Assembly: GCF_008329525.1 (NCBI RefSeq)
Contig: NZ_NPKQ01000004.1
Coordinates: 124,001-188,000 of the forward strand
From: Tardiphaga sp. P9-11
GTDB lineage: Bacteria > Pseudomonadota > Alphaproteobacteria > Rhizobiales > Xanthobacteraceae
DNA: 64,000 nt
Direction: 5' to 3'
Below, piece by piece: positions 63,701-64,000 of this stretch. The position numbers and the translations under genes are program-made. The first letter of the stretch is position 1. Each line of letters opens with the position of its first letter. The notes below the pieces were generated by a model. It had not been told where the DNA came from. It saw only the letters and a program-made list of their open reading frames with translations, and made no database searches.

Positions 63701-63912
63701 CGTCCTTCGCCTTCATTCTTGGCGTGTTGCCGCTGGTGATCTCGTCGGGGTCAGGCTCGGAAATGCGTCAGGCGGTTGGTGTCGCGGTGTTCTTCGGCAT
63801 GATCGGTGTTACGATCTTCGGCCTGATTTTCACGCCGATCTTCTATATCCTGATCCGACGCCTGTTCCCGGGCTCGGTGGTGGTTCCGGCGCGGGGGCAG
63901 GACGCACATTGA
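60748..63912 (+). CDS. RND multidrug efflux permease (HAE1/AcrB-like)
   Basis: A 1054-residue inner-membrane proton antiporter exporting hydrophobic drugs. Twelve transmembrane helices are arranged in two halves. The proton-relay aspartates are in GIVVDDAIVVVENVERHL (TM4). Porter-domain motifs include PVSEYPEVAPPTVVITTQYPGASAQTVSETV at the N-terminus. The C-terminal half has GLAAKNAILIVEFARD and PILMTSFAFILGVLPLVISSG. The length is normal. Translation is coupled to the adaptor by an ATGA overlap. Confidence 0.96.
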   Translation: MNLGSLSVNRPILAMVLSIVLLIVGALAYTTLPVSEYPEVAPPTVVITTQYPGASAQTVSETVATPIEQEINGVEDMLYLYSQATSNGQLNITVTFKLGTDLDKAQVLVQNRVAIAQPRLPEEVQRNGVVTRKNSPDLMMVVFMLSPDDTYDQLYISNYALRNVRDQLLRLDGVGDIQIFGARDYSMRLWLDPDKIANLGMTAGDVIAAIRAQNIQIAGGQIAEPPISDRAFSPNLTFTGRLKDQSEFGNIVIKAGSDGRTVRLRDVARIELGALSYTTNSFLLKKPAVALAVSQRPGSNALATADAIAKTMAKLKTEFPKGLEYNIGYNPTEFIAQSVHELIKTIYEAMVLVVIVVLVFLQGWRPAIIPIIAIPVSLVGTFAVMAALGFSINNLTLFGLVLAVGIVVDDAIVVVENVERHLAEGKTRREAALLTMTEVGGALISIALVLCAVFVPTAFIGGISGQFFQQFAVTIAVATAISCFCSLTLSPALASMILEQHHEKKPPPSWNVVARGWNAFTGVFNRGFDRLSHAYGTAAGFVIHHLALMLVVYAVLIGTAGWLIYATPQGFIPAQDRGYVIVVVQLPGAASLSRTTEIVRQIERISLEVPGVVRVPSFAGFNGATRTQASNAAALFPVFDDAEERAKHGNTAAKITAELRKRLAAIEGAVVIVVPPPAVSGIGTGGGFAMRILDNQGRGPDLLEKATDELVNAARKAPGLTAVFSPFSANTPQVFVEIDRQKAQMLNVPVQNVNDAIQTYFGSAYVNDFNILGRTYHVTAQADLPFRKERADLARLQTRNADGNMVLLGSVVNFRDTAGPDRVPRYNLYPASEIQGDTLPGVSSTTALNTMKRLADETLPSGFTFEWTDLSYQQVTGGNAGLYVFPICVLFVYLVLAAQYGSWSLPFAVILIVPMCLFAATIGVRIMGQDINILTQIGFVVLVGLAAKNAILIVEFARDIEHEGRDQLEAVIEACRLRIRPILMTSFAFILGVLPLVISSGSGSEMRQAVGVAVFFGMIGVTIFGLIFTPIFYILIRRLFPGSVVVPARGQDAH

Positions 63913-63946
63913 TTGCGTCGATGAAGCCGAGCCGAGTGAATCTCCG

Positions 63947-64000
63947 ATGGACACTGCGCCGCGTATCGAACTGATGAACTGGTTGACCGGCCAGGGCCTT
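63947..64000 (+). CDS. Start of a gene cut by the window end
   Basis: Eighteen codons reading MDTAPRIELMNWLTGQGL reach the window edge. The MNWL..QGL start resembles N-termini of rhizobial adenylate/guanylate cyclase proteins, but too little is present to be sure. A second start at 63974 is possible. Confidence 0.35.
   Translation, partial: MDTAPRIELMNWLTGQGL

Noticed and set aside
1-64000. CRISPR arrays, rRNA genes, insertion sequences, prophage or integrase-tRNA junctions
   Set aside because: No regularly spaced repeats, no transposase or integrase motifs and no rRNA signatures were seen. The only tRNA (31549-31639) has no integrase next to it.

Overview
The window is a stretch of ordinary chromosome from an alphaproteobacterium of the Bradyrhizobiaceae/Nitrobacteraceae group (Bradyrhizobium, Rhodopseudomonas, Tardiphaga, Afipia type). 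The evidence is the high GC, the Rhizobiales-type porin, an iron-response (Irr/ICE-like) palindrome in front of an mbfA-type ferritin-like iron exporter, a PyrB plus non-catalytic PyrC pair, and the gene orders lepB-rnc-era-recO and gatC-x-gatA. The sequence alone does not justify a genus call. There is no rRNA operon, CRISPR array, insertion sequence, prophage or plasmid-type locus.

Region 1 (1-11.2 kb) holds a housekeeping series on the minus strand: topA, dprA, plsY, pyrC-like and pyrB. Two accessory blocks interrupt it. One contains an HxlR regulator/SDR pair with twin operators, a small membrane protein and an azoreductase/HxlR pair. The other contains an orphan PD-(D/E)XK nuclease-fold protein and a DUF6892-like protein. 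Region 2 (11.3-18.1 kb) holds a VanX-like dipeptidase, an AidB-type acyl-CoA dehydrogenase overlapping a CPBP protease, ruvX with an AEC transporter, a GNAT acetyltransferase and a nitronate monooxygenase. Region 3 (18.2-26.5 kb) is the gatCAB amidotransferase set, with a small cysteine-containing gene wedged between gatC and gatA, and a histidine kinase, MarR, MFS and patatin block between gatA and gatB.

Region 4 (26.5-34 kb) is sparse and accessory. It has a 37-residue lysine-rich histone-like protein, a short Sel1-like protein, a broken AprI/Inh-type protease inhibitor, a secreted protein, an outer-membrane barrel, mbfA with its iron box, tRNA-Ser(GCU) and a large porin. Region 5 (34-43 kb) holds a lytic transglycosylase, dapA, mscL, smpB, a peroxiredoxin, an NmrA-like protein diverging from a LysR regulator whose start is covered by a long hairpin, a family 5 uracil-DNA glycosylase overlapping a NYN-domain nuclease, and rpoZ. 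Region 6 (43.2-50.8 kb) is a tight core run of rsh, pdxJ, acpS, lepB, rnc, era, a membrane protein and recO, with several 4- to 11-nt overlaps.

Region 7 (50.8-55.4 kb) is a periplasmic/outer-membrane copper-handling cluster: a His-rich exported protein, two lipoproteins (one TolC-like), a multicopper oxidase, a cupredoxin and a CusF-like protein. It sits between recO and parC and has no inner-membrane pump of its own. Region 8 (55.6-64 kb) holds parC, a CorC/HlyC-type membrane protein, an RND efflux adaptor and pump pair, and the first codons of a gene cut by the window end.

I did not find a large unknown multi-gene system. The most promising leads are the orphan nuclease-fold/DUF6892 block beside dprA, the uracil-DNA glycosylase/NYN overlap, the 37-residue histone-like peptide, the pump-less copper cluster and several clear but uncharacterised operators and hairpins (3086-3142, 40044-40082, 2284-2322).
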